Of a stretch of 24,728 bases of DNA, positions 7,209-14,233 are shown piece by piece (position 1 is the stretch's first letter; each line of letters opens with the position of its first letter). The stretch spans positions 1 through 24,728 of the IMG/VR virus record IMGVR_UViG_3300047300_000446. One strand, given 5' to 3'. This stretch comes from a virus. The notes under the pieces are model-generated. The model made no database searches. It saw nothing but the letters and a program-made list of their open reading frames with translations, and was not told the DNA's origin. A program made the translations under genes and the position numbers.

Positions 7209-7595
7209 TCATTGATTCGTGATGGTTTCAAAGTATCTTGCTCTGTCCATTGAATCGAGCTTGAGCAATATCCCATGTGCGATGCTATCCAGCAGCATAG
7301 TATCATGAATGGCAATCTCTTTGACATATTGTATCTTGTTTTTTGTAATGATTTTCACCTCTGTTTCTCTGTGCTCCAATGAATCAATGATATGATTCAT
7401 CACATCATGCTGCCATTGAAATTCCAACAGCTCGCGCTTTTGCTTGAAATCAATTTCAGCCATTTCTGTCCGAAGATGATTGTATCTATTGGACAGCCTG
7501 ATGATGACTGCAAACATTGCTATGTATAGCGCAATCATCAGAATCATCATGTATGCTTCACCCTTAGAATATTTCATCATTCTCAATCTTAACAT
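7209..7595 (-). CDS. inner-membrane spanin-like protein (i-spanin/Rz-like)
   Basis: Up to 128 aa. It has a single N-terminal membrane helix (MMILMIALYIAMFAVIIRLS, residues 16-35), then a long heptad-like region (EMAEIDFKQKRELLEFQWQH...) and a soluble end (IHDTMLLDSIAHG..., DRARYFETI). One N-terminal TM plus periplasmic coiled coil is the layout of i-spanins, which with an outer-membrane partner fuse the membranes in the last step of lysis of Gram-negative hosts. The first ATG gives a 32-nt overlap with the phosphoesterase; ATGs at 7580/7577 or 7550 are alternatives, the last placing the TM right at the N-terminus. Found in the lysis region, but no sequence motif proves the role. Confidence 0.55.
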   Translation of the reverse strand: MLRLRMMKYSKGEAYMMILMIALYIAMFAVIIRLSNRYNHLRTEMAEIDFKQKRELLEFQWQHDVMNHIIDSLEHRETEVKIITKNKIQYVKEIAIHDTMLLDSIAHGILLKLDSMDRARYFETITNQ

Positions 7596-8544
7596 TTTTC
7601 ACTCTGAACTTTTTGCCATCTCTGATCAAGATTGCAGCTCCATGATTCCACTGATTCACTGGTCTGTATCTTGGGGATAGGTCGCAGAGACATCCCACTG
7701 ACCATGTAGTGACATTGTTTCCATTGATGTCCTTCTCATTATGCTGTGATGTCTGATGCCAATGTCCACAGATTGCAAATGCTTTGGCTCTGGTATACAA
7801 TCCTCTCGCGATGTTTACCGGGGAGAATACATTCTGCCCAAATTCATGACCATGAACCACATTGAGATTATTGAACTTGGCAATAGTCCTCCCATCTACC
7901 CATTCAATTCCATATTGCTCCAGCCATAGCAAGCTCTGCAATGAGAATGCTTCAATCTCTGCCAGCTCTGGAGCATGTGATGATAGGTATCTCCAATATC
8001 TCTCCTCATGATTCCCCTCCTTATAATACACTTTTTTGAATAGCGTGCTCACTAACTTGAGGAATGCTCTCACTGATTCAAGCTCTTCACTGAATGACCT
8101 TGCCTCAGGATCCTTCTCCCATCTGGATAGTGTATGGCAATCCAAGATATCACCATTCAGGTACAATGTATCACATCCTTCATCCACTCCCCACTTGAGT
8201 GCTGTGCTCAATGCTTCCTCATCGTGATATGGGAAATGAATATCTTTGAGCAAAAGCACTTTCTCACCTTTGATTTGCAATGGCATCCTCTTTTCAGCAT
8301 AACTTTTCGGTAAATTGAAGTAAGGTGATTTCTCTACAAAGAGAGATTTATCACTTGTTTTCTTTCTATGCTCATCTCCTTTCTGTCCTCTGATAATTCT
8401 GATTATTGTGCGAGCTGATTCAACATCTTTAAACAGCAATGAGTGCTGAGCTTTCAGCATTTTTGCAAGAGTTAGATGTGGCACATCTTTGTGTTGCTTG
8501 CAATACTGCTCTGCAACCTCTCTCGCTTTTGTTTTTTTAGTCAT
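7564..8544 (-). CDS. calcineurin-like metallophosphoesterase
   Basis: 326 aa. The C-terminal two thirds carry the complete metallophosphoesterase motif set: D101-I-H103, N130-G-D132, G177-N-H179-E, H231-G-H233 and G260-H261-W-H263, which bind the di-metal centre. The first 75 residues are a separate helical, basic domain (REVAEQYCKQHKDVPHLTLA...) with a possible HTH, suggesting nucleic-acid binding. Substrate is unknown; such phage enzymes may act on nucleic acids or nucleotides. It starts 8 nt inside the end of the lysis-enzyme gene and is followed by spanin-like genes, an odd place for an enzyme of DNA metabolism. Confidence 0.88.
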   Translation of the reverse strand: MTKKTKAREVAEQYCKQHKDVPHLTLAKMLKAQHSLLFKDVESARTIIRIIRGQKGDEHRKKTSDKSLFVEKSPYFNLPKSYAEKRMPLQIKGEKVLLLKDIHFPYHDEEALSTALKWGVDEGCDTLYLNGDILDCHTLSRWEKDPEARSFSEELESVRAFLKLVSTLFKKVYYKEGNHEERYWRYLSSHAPELAEIEAFSLQSLLWLEQYGIEWVDGRTIAKFNNLNVVHGHEFGQNVFSPVNIARGLYTRAKAFAICGHWHQTSQHNEKDINGNNVTTWSVGCLCDLSPRYRPVNQWNHGAAILIRDGKKFRVKNVKIENDEIF

Positions 8545-9082
8545 TCAGTAATGTATAGGTGAATTTCTTTTGCTTGGATGCTTCACATTTGCTGATTAGG
8601 AATGCAAAATCTTCAGGATTGGCAAGCACTTGACAGCCAGCACTCCACTTGTCTACCAATTGAGAGATGACTGATGGATTGCTTCTGTGTATATTGATGC
8701 CAAAGATTCCTTTATCTTCTGTTCCTTGAGCTTCAGCTATCTCATCTTTATCATTGTCCCTGAATACAACCACTGGAGCACACTGAGTGAGTGCCTTATA
8801 TTTGCCCTGATGCATTCCCAATTGCCATGTGTCTATGTATTGCCCAGCCTTGAGCACTGCTGCTCCCTTTGGATTGGCTAAATTCAACAGCCAATGCTTA
8901 CCCGGTCTAGTGGTAGCATTGAATGTATATCCCACATCACCATCAATCAAGATAATCATGTCATCAAATCTGTTGGGCCTTCCACCATTCCACCTCACAC
9001 CAACCAAATGAAATGGCATCCATTGATATCCATGCTCTTTGAATCTCTCTTTGATCCAGCTGATATTTTTGATTGTATTCAT
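8537..9082 (-). CDS. L,D-transpeptidase (YkuD)-like cell-wall enzyme, putative endolysin
   Basis: 181 aa from ATG 9082, fixed by an ATGA overlap with the upstream holin candidate. The C-terminal half holds GINIHRS...WSAGCQV: H132, fourteen residues, then S147-A-G-C150, the spacing and residues of the YkuD active site (H-x14-17-[ST]-x-G-C) with Cys150 as nucleophile. Upstream are the conserved-looking TTRPGKHWLL (57-66) and GKYKAL (93-98). No signal peptide, so release would need a holin. Phages normally do not build peptidoglycan, so a hydrolase or exchange activity against cross-links is inferred. Next to a 2-TM mini protein, it is the best endolysin candidate of the window; no lysozyme, amidase or CHAP domain was seen. 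Confidence 0.7.
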   Translation of the reverse strand: MNTIKNISWIKERFKEHGYQWMPFHLVGVRWNGGRPNRFDDMIILIDGDVGYTFNATTRPGKHWLLNLANPKGAAVLKAGQYIDTWQLGMHQGKYKALTQCAPVVVFRDNDKDEIAEAQGTEDKGIFGINIHRSNPSVISQLVDKWSAGCQVLANPEDFAFLISKCEASKQKKFTYTLLND

Positions 9083-9258
9083 TTCTCCTTGATTTTCTGA
9101 ATGTGATATACAATGCTGGTCACGCCAGCGACAATGGCCACAAATGCAGCCATGATTCTCATCCATGCTTCCACATATTCCAGATTCGCAATCACTGCCA
9201 TTGATATGGCTGTCACAGCTCCCACAATGCCATCACTATCATGATTTGGATTTATCAT
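9079..9258 (-). CDS. two-TM mini protein, putative holin
   Basis: 59 aa, starting MINPNHDSDG. Two hydrophobic stretches follow, about 11-27 (IVGAVTAISMAVIAN) and 33-51 (MRIMAAFVAIVAGVTSIVY), separated by a short charged turn, then a basic tail HIQKIKEK. Small size, two TM helices and a charged C-terminus fit class II holins. Its TGA overlaps the ATG of the L,D-transpeptidase-like gene (ATGA), the typical holin-endolysin pairing. A second candidate for the holin is the two-TM protein at 14879-15124. Confidence 0.6.
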   Translation of the reverse strand: MINPNHDSDGIVGAVTAISMAVIANLEYVEAWMRIMAAFVAIVAGVTSIVYHIQKIKEK

Positions 9259-9352
9259 TTTTCTTTTGTTGCTTGTTCATGAATGTTTTCATCTTCTCTT
9301 CATAGACCTTGCGCAGCTCTACTTTATTGGAAGTACATCGTTTATTGACCAT
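9239..9352 (-). CDS. possible 37-aa basic peptide (doubtful)
   Basis: A 37-codon frame starting MVNKRCTSNK and ending KKNDKSKS fills the 60-nt gap between the connector-like gene and the holin candidate, overlapping the first by 34 nt and the second by 20 nt. It is very Lys-rich with no recognisable motif. It may be real because all other gaps here are shorter than 90 nt and filled, but it may equally be chance. Confidence 0.25.
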   Translation of the reverse strand: MVNKRCTSNKVELRKVYEEKMKTFMNKQQKKNDKSKS

Positions 9353-9891
9353 CTGATTCTGTTTTGTTTATATCCACCACTGAATGCAATTCCCGTTTGT
9401 GTATACACTTGATGATATGGATTCTTGTCTGGCCATGTGTTATCTGTGTATTCTGGAAAGTCAGCTGAATTGGCACAGACATAATCAATCATTCTCTGTG
9501 TATAGAATTTTGCATTGTCCATCGCAGCACTCATCATCTTGCTCAATTCAGCTTCACTGATGCTTGATGTATCTTCAGATGTGCGAATCACTATGCTGCC
9601 ATTGTCATGCTTGTAAACCAATGATGGATAGAGCTCAATCATTGTCCACCACAAAAGAGATTTCATCACATATTCATTGAGCAATGTATCATATACACCA
9701 CTCAAAGAATCAGTATCCACATCTGATTTCAATTTGTTCACCAATGCAGTGCCCAAATAATTGACAAGATATTTGTCTTGCGCCAAATAGATGCAAGGTC
9801 TGATGAGATTAGTATCTACAGCTTCATTGAGCTGTGTATATTTTTTGATGATTTGCTCATTGATGAGCAATATTTCAGGATTCAATGCCAT
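9319..9891 (-). CDS. head-tail connector-like (gp6-type) protein
   Basis: 190 aa. Helical, with an N-terminal region IIKKYTQLNEAVDTNLIRPC ... YLAQDKYLVNYLGTALVNKL (14-54) and a Trp-rich middle SLLWWTMIELYPSLV, a pattern of adaptor proteins in Bacteroidota phages that sit under the portal. The end FSGGYKQNRIRWSIN is polar. It lies 12 nt after the portal gene, the normal place of an adaptor. Not recognised from a catalytic motif; the call rests on pattern and order. Confidence 0.55.
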   Translation of the reverse strand: MALNPEILLINEQIIKKYTQLNEAVDTNLIRPCIYLAQDKYLVNYLGTALVNKLKSDVDTDSLSGVYDTLLNEYVMKSLLWWTMIELYPSLVYKHDNGSIVIRTSEDTSSISEAELSKMMSAAMDNAKFYTQRMIDYVCANSADFPEYTDNTWPDKNPYHQVYTQTGIAFSGGYKQNRIRWSINDVLPIK

Positions 9892-9903
9892 TGCTTTTGT
9901 ATT

Positions 9904-12234
9904 TTATTCCAATAATCTAGTGGGAGTTGCTGCTGTAGCATAGTCATATTCACCATCCTTGATGGGCACTCCCTTGATGATTGCTTCAATCACCCCAATC
10001 TTAGTATAGTTCTCTGGCTCATCTGGGAGGAATCCCTTCTGACCTTTACCAGTTGCTAACTTTCTTTTGAAAATCAATCTCCTGAAGGCATGATAGCAAT
10101 TTTTTCCTCCCTTGAATTTCCAGATATCGTACACACTTTCACCAGCTTTTGCAAATTGAGAATTCACTCCGCTGTCACTCATGTTGAATTCAGGTGAATC
10201 AAGAGATAGATCCTCCCATCTGAATACAATTCCTTGTTGAGACATGCTCACCATCTTTTTGCAGAATTCTCTGCTATTATCTCTTAGGCCCAATGTATAG
10301 GCATATCTCACTTTGTAGAGACCAGCATCCATCCTTGATCTTTTGTCCAAGCCTGATGCATATTTTTTATATCCACTAGCTTGCATTGTATTGATGATTT
10401 CATGCTCTGTATCAATATCATCAATTCTCTCCTCAGATACAAGCTCATATTCATCCTCACTCAATTGCTCTCCAATTGTATCAAGATGATTCACCCACCA
10501 CTGCTCTTGCTCAGGTGAGAAATCATCATCTTCAGCACTCATGCATAGGCATGTGCTTTGTTCCATTCTCTTCAGGATTCTATTTGCCCAATCTCTGCCC
10601 GGATCTCCTCCCCACAATTGCCATGCTATTCTCCCATTGGATGGGAATCCATCCTCTCCCTGATTCCACCCTTGAGCTTGCTTATCCACTTCATGTCTTG
10701 AAAAGTAGCTGCTCATTCTTTGGATTGTATCAAGAGATAAATTTCGTTTATTACTTATATCACGAGCTCTGGCTACACCAATCTCTGTCCCTCCTCTGCC
10801 ATATTCAGATCTCCATTTCAATCCCAATTCTGCCTCTGCAGCCATCTCATCTGTTGGCTCAAAAGATTCCTCAGCTAAATGGTCTTTTTTTTTTAATGAT
10901 TGCACCACTTGAGCTGGATCAATCACCACCGGTGAAAGATTGTCAAAGATGGAATTTACCACATCTTCTGATAGCATTGGGAATGATGCTTTTGTGATTG
11001 CCTTTGCTGATGGAATAGTCAGCACATTGGCTGTGGTTTGCACAATGATTTCAAGCAATGATGCAATCTGTGCTCCATTCAATGCTTGAGATGCCACATC
11101 TACAGATGTCACAGCTCCAGCACCATCTGATACCACAGTTTGCTCTTGCATCAAGATGTCATTTTGCACAATCTCAATCTCAGCAGCAGCTCCATTGTAT
11201 TCCAATGCCTGAGCAATGCCATCCAAGATGATGCGCTGGAATGGCTCAATCACTTGCTTTGAGAATATCTGCAATGCAGTTTTCATCTCATCAGTATTGC
11301 TTCCCAATCCACCACCATCTCTCACGCCCATCAGGATAGGAGATGTCACTCTATGAGCTACAATGATTTGATCTCTTGCTTCAGTGCTCAGATAGTCATA
11401 TGTCTTGTCTGCATTATTAGTTGGGAATGGCTCAAGCTTTGGAGCTTCATCTGCATTGCGATTGAATGTCGCAAAGAATTTTCCAGCATTGGATGTGCCA
11501 CTGATATTTCTCTCAAGGTCTCTGATGATTGCTCTCTCAGCTTCTGGTGATGGCACTCCATTGGTGAATGCGATGTGAAAAGATGGAAACAATCCATTGA
11601 GAATATTGTTCACATGGAATTCACTGATATGCTTTGTGAGCTCAATCCAATTGATTGCTGAATAATAGTCAGGTCTTGGATAGTACAAGCTGCCCGGAGT
11701 AAGCATATCACAGAAAATCACTTGTCTTGCTTGGGGATTTAATGGATCAAATACTGGCACATATTCAGGTCTATTTTTGACCTTCCTTGTATCTTCCCAA
11801 TCGCGTGAATACCAAATGCCAGTGATGCAATCATTCTCATCAGATACAGCTCTTCTGCAGTTCTCAAATGGAAGGTGATTCACTTGCACAATTGTGCGCA
11901 TGTCCATGCTCATAATGAGCTCCAAATAGAATCCTCCTTGCATCTTCAAATCAATGGAAATAGATGGCAATATATTGTTGAGATTCCACTTGTCAATCCA
12001 TTGCTGAGTGCTAGGATTCATTGATTGAAATCCTTTCCCAGCAATCATGAATGCAATCGAATTGATCAGTGATCCATGCACTGATGAATTGGAATACAAA
12101 TCAATAATGTATTGTGGAAATATATTTTGCTCACCATATTCTGCCCACCCTTTTGGGGTTTCCTTTTCGATGGGTTCAATCTTATTGTATTTGGCCATCT
12201 GTATATTGACCATCTTTGCACTATTCTCAGCCAT
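9904..12234 (-). CDS. portal protein with long C-terminal extension
   Basis: 776 aa. Residues 1 to about 450 are the portal core, the dodecameric ring of the packaging vertex: SVHGSLINSIAFMIAGKGF (51-69), GGFYLELIMSM (100-110), a YYSAINWIELT clip-like region and VAHRVTSPILMGVRDG (292-307), the conserved portal segment. From 451 there is an extension with two modules: ARDISNKRNLS...GRIAWQLWGGDPG (489-546), a block seen in several phage head proteins, and a Cys/His-containing end (REFCKKMVSMSQQ, ...VYDIWKFKGGKNCYHAFRR, 655-719). A 10-A run sits exactly at the junction (codons 447-450). The usual portal length is 400-520 aa. It starts 8 nt inside the preceding gene and precedes the connector. 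Confidence 0.85.
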   Translation of the reverse strand: MAENSAKMVNIQMAKYNKIEPIEKETPKGWAEYGEQNIFPQYIIDLYSNSSVHGSLINSIAFMIAGKGFQSMNPSTQQWIDKWNLNNILPSISIDLKMQGGFYLELIMSMDMRTIVQVNHLPFENCRRAVSDENDCITGIWYSRDWEDTRKVKNRPEYVPVFDPLNPQARQVIFCDMLTPGSLYYPRPDYYSAINWIELTKHISEFHVNNILNGLFPSFHIAFTNGVPSPEAERAIIRDLERNISGTSNAGKFFATFNRNADEAPKLEPFPTNNADKTYDYLSTEARDQIIVAHRVTSPILMGVRDGGGLGSNTDEMKTALQIFSKQVIEPFQRIILDGIAQALEYNGAAAEIEIVQNDILMQEQTVVSDGAGAVTSVDVASQALNGAQIASLLEIIVQTTANVLTIPSAKAITKASFPMLSEDVVNSIFDNLSPVVIDPAQVVQSLKKKDHLAEESFEPTDEMAAEAELGLKWRSEYGRGGTEIGVARARDISNKRNLSLDTIQRMSSYFSRHEVDKQAQGWNQGEDGFPSNGRIAWQLWGGDPGRDWANRILKRMEQSTCLCMSAEDDDFSPEQEQWWVNHLDTIGEQLSEDEYELVSEERIDDIDTEHEIINTMQASGYKKYASGLDKRSRMDAGLYKVRYAYTLGLRDNSREFCKKMVSMSQQGIVFRWEDLSLDSPEFNMSDSGVNSQFAKAGESVYDIWKFKGGKNCYHAFRRLIFKRKLATGKGQKGFLPDEPENYTKIGVIEAIIKGVPIKDGEYDYATAATPTRLLE
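10885..10894 (-). other. A10 homopolymer in portal gene (possible slippage site)
   Basis: On the coding (-) strand ten A in a row span the end of Leu447 (TTA) and Lys448-450. Loss of one A would give KKKTI then TAG; gain of one A would give KKKRPFS then TGA. Either would end a protein of 452-454 aa, the size of a normal portal. It is the longest homopolymer I saw in the window. Confidence 0.5.
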
Positions 12235-12634
12235 TGTATATCTTATCTTCAGGGATGTTTATTGTTGGTGATGAGTAGTATATCTGTGATGAATTTGCTT
12301 CAATCCATCCTTTCTCTACCATTCCAATTGAGAGAGATTCATCAAGATTGGTATCACTATTCTGTGCATAAATCTCATATGAATATCTGCCCGGATCAAT
12401 CATCAAGATTCCACCATTCTCAGCATCATCTACATTGGTATCAATCACCAGCTGAGTGATGCGAGCATCTTCACTTGCCACAATTGGAATGCATCTGTAT
12501 ACCTTGGATGTGGCATCATGCGTAAGCTTCACCAAATAATTAGTGTAAGCTTCACCCAAAAGCAAAGCTCCTTCCTTTAATGTAAGGAGGAGCTGTTGCT
12601 GGGCAGTATTTGTTTGAACATATTGCATGCTCAA
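12227..12634 (-). CDS. small structural protein, 135 aa
   Basis: 135 aa, beta-rich: QQQLLLTLKEGALLLGEAYT (13-32), YLVKLTHDATSKVYRCIPIV (33-52), and PGRYSYEIYAQ (81-91), a strand pattern I associate with small virion proteins of Bacteroidota phages. The role (neck, tail or decoration) cannot be told. It sits between tail tube and portal. Its stop overlaps the portal start by 8 nt (ATGGCTGA). ATG 12628 is an alternative start two codons in. Confidence 0.6.
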   Translation of the reverse strand: MSMQYVQTNTAQQQLLLTLKEGALLLGEAYTNYLVKLTHDATSKVYRCIPIVASEDARITQLVIDTNVDDAENGGILMIDPGRYSYEIYAQNSDTNLDESLSIGMVEKGWIEANSSQIYYSSPTINIPEDKIYNG

Positions 12635-12644
12635 AGATAGTCAA

Positions 12645-13178
12645 TTATAGAGTAGGTGATGTGATAGTACCATCAAAATCAGTCACCAATGCATCAGCCA
12701 ATCTGTATGCTTTGTTTTTCTCTTCAGCAGTGAATGTGATGCTGTATGAATTTGCATCACCTTTTGCTGTTCCAGTATCAGTGGTTTCAGCAGATACCTC
12801 AGCACCATCCAAATATCCAACCAACCAGTAGTTGTCATTGTTATCTTGCACAATCAATGCATGACGTCCTTTGCTGAATGTATTCACTTCCTTTCTGCGA
12901 GCAGCTGACAAGCCATGAAAATTGGCAAGAATGGTCTGCAAATAGAAAATAGTATTGTTCTCTTTGCTCACCTGAGCTTCCTCTTTGAAGTTGCTTGTGT
13001 GTGGTTTCAAATCAAACTGCACCCATGCAGCAGTTGGTAGAGCAGTCACTTGCTCAGTGCTTGCATCAATGGTGGCAGCACCTTTGATTGTTGCATATGG
13101 GCCCACCCATAATGCTTTTACCCCTCCAATTGTAGATTTACAATTGACTAGGAATCCGTTTGTAGCTAAACATGCCAT
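12645..13178 (-). CDS. major tail tube protein
   Basis: 177 aa, beta-rich. The order of features fits the tail-tube family of Bacteroidota siphophages: ATNGFLVNCKSTIGGVKALW (5-24), an EAQVSKENNTIFYLQTILAN strand pair, RRKEVNTFSKGRHALIVQDN (94-113), NYWLVGYLDGAEVSAETTDTG and YSITFTAEEKNKAYRL. Many copies would stack around the tape measure. It follows a terminator and an A-rich leader and lies downstream of the capsid, far from the tape-measure gene, an unusual arrangement. A Bacteroidota tail-tube call rests on recognised pattern, not on a search. Confidence 0.72.
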   Translation of the reverse strand: MACLATNGFLVNCKSTIGGVKALWVGPYATIKGAATIDASTEQVTALPTAAWVQFDLKPHTSNFKEEAQVSKENNTIFYLQTILANFHGLSAARRKEVNTFSKGRHALIVQDNNDNYWLVGYLDGAEVSAETTDTGTAKGDANSYSITFTAEEKNKAYRLADALVTDFDGTITSPTL

Positions 13179-13210
13179 CGTATATGAATTTTTTTATTGT
13201 TATTTTATAC

Positions 13211-13241
13211 AAAAAAGGTGGGCATGTTTACCCACCCTTTT
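13211..13241 (-). terminator. Rho-independent terminator after the capsid gene
   Basis: Read on the - strand, an A-run and GGGTGGG are followed by the loop TAAACAT and GCCCACC, then six T. GGTGGG/CCCACC pair perfectly, extended by G-U and A-T pairs to about 10 bp. It lies in the 86-nt gap between capsid stop and tail-tube start. The A-run on the other flank means it could also stop + strand transcripts. Confidence 0.75.
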
Positions 13242-13264
13242 CAGTTTATTCAATTAGCTATTGC

Positions 13265-14212
13265 TTAGTATCCAATTGCGATGTCACCAGCAAATCCTAC
13301 TTGTGTACCTACGCGATATTTCATCACTACACGCACATTGTCAGATCCATCTGTGTTGCTCATGTCAATCAATCGAACTTCATTCATATCAGATACCAAA
13401 TCAGTACCCACATGCAAGTTGCTTGGCTGAGCAAACATGATCACATCATTGCTAAATCCGGGACATACATAGATTTCATATCCATATACGTTATTGATCA
13501 TTTCCAATGATGCTGGAGTCAATGGGCCACCTACTGACAATTGATTCATCAAAGCTTGCTTGTACAATTGAGCTGTCTTGGGGCTCATGTAGCACTTAGT
13601 GTTTGGTGATCCAATCAATGCAGTTGGGATGGTAGCAACCACACCATCAATTGCAGTCATGATGTTAGCTGTAGTCAATGCAGCAGCAATGTTGTAATCT
13701 GGAGCACCTTTGGCTGCAGCAATCTTGGTCAATAGACCATCGAAAGATGTGAAGCCAGAAGCACCACCTACAGATGCACTGAAGTTACCTACCCAGATTT
13801 GAAATTCAATGTTAGCAGAGATTTCCAATGCTAATCTAGCCATCAAGAAATCAGCAAATGTGCTGGGCAATGTATCATTGATGAATCCAGCTCCAGTGGT
13901 TTTTGCTTCCCATTGACGAGCAAATTGATTTTTGCACAATTCCAAATTGGTTTTAAGGTCTTTCACTTGCAATACAGCTTCAGTCAAGCCAGCAGTGGAT
14001 ACACCTTTTTCAAAATCACAATTATCACCACCTGATGCATCTTGCACCAATGATGCCAATGCTAATTTGGAGATGTTTGCTTTGTACTTTACATTCTCAT
14101 GTAATGTCACATATCCCTTTGCGATAGTATCGCCAGAGATGATTGCAGCTGCTACATAGGGCAGTGCTAATTCACCAGCATAATTGCTTGTGATTGATAA
14201 ATCTGATGCCAT
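13265..14212 (-). CDS. major capsid protein (HK97-like fold)
   Basis: 315 aa, Ala/Gly-rich, without signal peptide or enzyme motif. Order of features fits HK97-type capsids of Bacteroidota phages: helical N-arm (SNYAGELALPYVAAAIISGD), a region FEKGVSTAGLTEAVLQVKDL, the FADFLMARLALEISANIEFQ spine-like helix (138-157), KCYMSPKTAQLYKQALMNQL (206-225) and VYGYEIYVCPGFSND near the A-domain. It directly follows protease and scaffold genes in transcription order, the standard head-assembly set. An A-rich leader precedes its ATG and a strong hairpin terminator follows, as expected for the most abundant virion protein. No delta-domain precursor is fused to it; the scaffold is separate. Confidence 0.88.
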   Translation of the reverse strand: MASDLSITSNYAGELALPYVAAAIISGDTIAKGYVTLHENVKYKANISKLALASLVQDASGGDNCDFEKGVSTAGLTEAVLQVKDLKTNLELCKNQFARQWEAKTTGAGFINDTLPSTFADFLMARLALEISANIEFQIWVGNFSASVGGASGFTSFDGLLTKIAAAKGAPDYNIAAALTTANIMTAIDGVVATIPTALIGSPNTKCYMSPKTAQLYKQALMNQLSVGGPLTPASLEMINNVYGYEIYVCPGFSNDVIMFAQPSNLHVGTDLVSDMNEVRLIDMSNTDGSDNVRVVMKYRVGTQVGFAGDIAIGY

Positions 14213-14233
14213 TTTTTTCTATTATTAAGTTAG
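14213..14233 (-). promoter_or_regulatory. A-rich translation leader of the capsid gene
   Basis: On the - strand the 21 nt between scaffold stop and capsid ATG are almost only A and T and end AATAATAGAAAAAA before ATG. No Shine-Dalgarno is present. In Bacteroidota, A-rich leaders rather than Shine-Dalgarno sites favour strong translation. The tail-tube leader is likewise A-rich (AACAATAAAAAAATTC). Confidence 0.4.

Noticed and set aside
9083-9166. N-terminal extension of the lysis enzyme with Cys/His pattern (CICGHCRWRDQHC), looking like a zinc finger
   Set aside because: It is the out-of-frame reading of the 59-aa holin candidate; ATG 9082 with an ATGA overlap is the better start.
10476-10997. 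173-codon open frame on the + strand
   Set aside because: Antisense to the portal gene, with low-complexity hydrophobic composition typical of antisense frames; no start context or neighbours.
13180-13215. Possible promoter (TATAAAAT-like box) before the tail-tube gene
   Set aside because: AT-rich sequence gives such boxes by chance, and neither the Bacteroidota TAnnTTTG element nor a good upstream element could be placed.
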